Assembly (NCBI GenBank): GCA_964372165.1
Contig: CAYJPT010000044.1
Location: forward strand, 1 to 17,198
Reading direction: 5' to 3'
Source: CAYJAD01 sp964372165
GTDB taxonomy: Bacteria > Desulfobacterota > Desulfovibrionia > Desulfovibrionales > Desulfovibrionaceae
Length of the DNA stretch: 17,198 bases
A model generated the notes under the pieces. That model had not been told where the DNA came from, searched no databases, and saw only the letters and a list, made by a program, of their open reading frames with translations. Shown here piece after piece: positions 16,036 to 17,198 of this stretch; positions within the stretch are counted from its first letter, which is position 1; the number at the start of each line of letters is the position of its first letter. The translations under genes were made by a program, and so were the position numbers.

Positions 16036-16093
16036 ATTAAGGAAACGCTGATTAAATCAACAAGTCAAAAAATATATTGTGCATTTCCTTAAT
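16036..16093 (-). repeat. MITE-like repeat, copy E (complete short form)
   Basis: The ends TTAAGGAAACGC and GCATTTCCTTAA are inverted copies of each other. The 56-nt core is the reverse complement of the core of copies A and C. Each side is flanked by TA, which would fit a TA target duplication, but this is too short to prove. It lies in the 202-bp gap between nif3 and the zinc-ribbon gene. The rest of that gap is AT-rich, with only a TATACT hexamer (15962-15957) as a possible -10 for the downstream gene. Confidence 0.85.
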
Positions 16094-16127
16094 ACTATAT
16101 GTTAGCTTCAAAATTAAACATTAAGCA

Positions 16128-16913
16128 CTACAAAACTGCTTGTCGTAAAGGGGAGGTTGAAGACACAAAATGAACTTGCAGCTTTGGCAAATACTCACTT
16201 AACATTACACTAAATAAACGCATCATTTCCTCTTCTAAGCTATGATGCCCAACATCTAAAGTACAAATAGGACTTTCAAGTGCAGTGTGATATTTAACAT
16301 CACCGGTAATAAAAATATCAGCCCCAAGACTATAAGCTTGCTGCATAAGTGATGAACCAGAACCTGTGCAATATGCAACACGCCTAATTTTACTAGGCAT
16401 AACACCACAAACTGTAGCAGTATTAAGGTCAAGATATTGCTTTAATAAGCCAAGCAATTGCTGATAATCCATCGCTTTATCCAAATCCCCAACAAGACCA
16501 TAACCTGCCCTTTGCCCATTTGATAATTCACCTACATCTTCAAGAACTTTAGCATTTTGAAAGTTTAGCTTTTCACCAAGCCAACCAACAGGACCAAATG
16601 GATTGATATCAAGTGAGGTATGGGCCGCATACAATGCAACGTTATGCTTAAAAAGCAAGCGCATAGCATGATGTAGATGATCAACGGTAGATGGCAGACG
16701 ACCTTGCATTAACAAAGGATGGTGCGAGAGTATAAATTCAGCCCCAATAGCAATGGCAGATTCAATAGATTCAGGGCTTGGATCAAGGCATAAAGCTATA
16801 GTATTAACATCTTGCTTAAGAGATGCCACTTGCATGCCACAATTATCCCATTTGGCAGCCAAGTGCAAAGGGGCGACATTTTCAATAACATCTATTATTT
16901 CAGTCATTTTCAT
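16128..16913 (-). CDS. Nif3-like dinuclear metal centre protein
   Basis: A 261-aa protein of the Nif3/YbgI family (also called GTP cyclohydrolase I type 2 by similarity, an assignment in doubt). Family members form toroidal hexamers with two metal ions per subunit. The ligands expected from YbgI are present: H64 and H65 (SHHPL), D102 (HTSLD), H223 and E227 (GHHSLEE). TGDVKYH (203-209) is also conserved. Length is typical of the short form without an inserted domain. A GTG nine bases upstream also opens the frame, but it overlaps the GGAG ribosome site, whereas ATG at 16913 has 8-nt spacing, so I chose the latter. Its leader carries an unusual terminator and a short open frame. Cellular role unknown. 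Confidence 0.92.
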   Translation of the reverse strand: MKMTEIIDVIENVAPLHLAAKWDNCGMQVASLKQDVNTIALCLDPSPESIESAIAIGAEFILSHHPLLMQGRLPSTVDHLHHAMRLLFKHNVALYAAHTSLDINPFGPVGWLGEKLNFQNAKVLEDVGELSNGQRAGYGLVGDLDKAMDYQQLLGLLKQYLDLNTATVCGVMPSKIRRVAYCTGSGSSLMQQAYSLGADIFITGDVKYHTALESPICTLDVGHHSLEEEMMRLFSVMLSEYLPKLQVHFVSSTSPLRQAVL

Positions 16914-16996
16914 GCAGAACACTCCACATAAAAAAATGCTTTCTTACGGTAACAAAGAAAGCATTTAATTAAGAAAATATTTTGTCCTTGCGGCAT
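16910..16996 (-). CDS. Speculative 28-codon leader ORF before nif3
   Basis: An open frame MPQGQNIFLIKCF... of 28 codons begins at 16996 and ends in a TGA that overlaps the nif3 ATG as ATGA. It has no Shine-Dalgarno sequence, but the predicted transcription start falls within a few bases of its ATG, so it could be read as a leaderless message. It runs through the terminator hairpin. It may be chance; it is listed because of the overlap geometry. Confidence 0.2.
   Translation of the reverse strand: MPQGQNIFLIKCFLCYRKKAFFYVECSA
16930..16966 (-). terminator. Terminator/attenuator-like hairpin directly before nif3
   Basis: On the minus strand a perfect 12-bp stem (AAATGCTTTCTT with AAGAAAGCATTT) and a 9-nt loop are followed by seven T. 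The T run ends only 4 nt before the nif3 ribosome site GGAG (16925-16922). It either ends an upstream off-window transcript or, given the promoter at 17003-17031, attenuates nif3. Confidence 0.85.
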
Positions 16997-17002
16997 CAAG
17001 AT

Positions 17003-17031
17003 ATAATGTTATTTTTTTTTATTATTGTCAA
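17003..17031 (-). promoter_or_regulatory. Candidate sigma-70 promoter of nif3
   Basis: On the minus strand a perfect TTGACA (17031-17026) is followed after 17 nt by CATTAT (17008-17003, 4 of 6). An A run lies in the spacer. The start would be near 16996, giving an 83-nt leader containing the terminator hairpin. Other shifted -10 readings (for example ATTATA at 18 nt) are possible. Confidence 0.55.
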
Positions 17032-17153
17032 GTATTTTGTGTGTAGGCTAAAGTACCATGCACGGCATTCCGATTATATGAATAATTCCTATTAAATTAA
17101 ACTTGTTTTAATATCTGCATGTTACGAGACAAACAGCCCGTAGATTGCCTTTG

Positions 17154-17178
17154 CCCCCTTGCGCAAGCAATAAGGGGG
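17154..17178. repeat. GC-rich hairpin at the right end of the window
   Basis: CCCCCTT (17154-17160) pairs with AAGGGGG (17172-17178) across an 11-nt loop that contains part of a TTGCGCAA palindrome. No T run follows. The sequence then ends in eight G, which may be the edge of a repeat or an assembly artefact. Nothing coding is seen in 17032-17198. Confidence 0.4.
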
Positions 17179-17198
17179 TCGCCGTTAGGCGGGGGGGG

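Noticed and set aside
16923..17198. CRISPR or riboswitch in the nif3 upstream region
   Set aside because: There are no regularly spaced repeats, and I recognise no known aptamer; only a terminator hairpin and a promoter are supported.

Overview
The window looks like a chromosomal stretch of a low-GC, Gram-negative, motile bacterium, most probably a deltaproteobacterium of the Desulfovibrionaceae type. The evidence is a fused ispDF gene, an RNase P RNA of bacterial class A next to a C4 zinc-ribbon gene and a Nif3 gene, a heptosyltransferase-type GT9, a DUF3880/CgeB-like glycosyltransferase, and a flagellar-type chemoreceptor. The lineage is inferred from gene content, not from a database search. 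The window may be a whole contig: both ends carry hairpins, the left end also carries a copy of a dispersed repeat, and the right end stops in a run of G.

Layout, left to right. 1-304: a terminator for an off-window gene, repeat copy A, and the terminator of the chemoreceptor. 305-2677 (minus): a 790-aa methyl-accepting chemotaxis protein with a well-matched sigma-28 (FliA-type) promoter about 100 bp upstream. 3016-4287 (minus): serS. 4288-5117: an 830-bp gene-free region holding two separate inverted-repeat elements. 5118-7102 (plus): a three-gene unit encoding a lipoprotein, an exported TPR protein and a small protein of unknown function. 7272-13313 (minus): GT9 glycosyltransferase, DUF3880 glycosyltransferase, DUF342/FapA-like protein and a long-chain acyl-CoA ligase. 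13353-13505: repeat copy D. 13515-14705 (minus): ispDF. 14778-15142 (minus): rnpB. 15149-15925 (minus): C4 zinc-ribbon coiled-coil protein. 16036-16093: repeat copy E. 16128-16913 (minus): Nif3-family protein, with an attenuator-like leader upstream.

The minus-strand block from nif3 down to the GT9 gene reads in one direction and mixes housekeeping functions (RNase P, MEP isoprenoid pathway) with envelope functions (acyl-CoA ligase, two glycosyltransferases). The fapA-like, DUF3880 and GT9 genes are packed as an operon with 3-bp spacing and a 4-bp ATGA overlap, and probably act together on a surface glycan.

The most unusual content is outside the genes: (i) a MITE-like repeat family with ends close to TTAAGGAAACGCTGATT, present in four intergenic places; (ii) a second, unrelated inverted-repeat element upstream of serS; (iii) a nif3 leader with a strong promoter, a terminator directly before the ribosome binding site and a 28-codon open frame that overlaps the nif3 start by ATGA; (iv) a duplicated block at the chemoreceptor promoter. 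I saw no CRISPR array, no transposase gene, no tRNA and no defence system.
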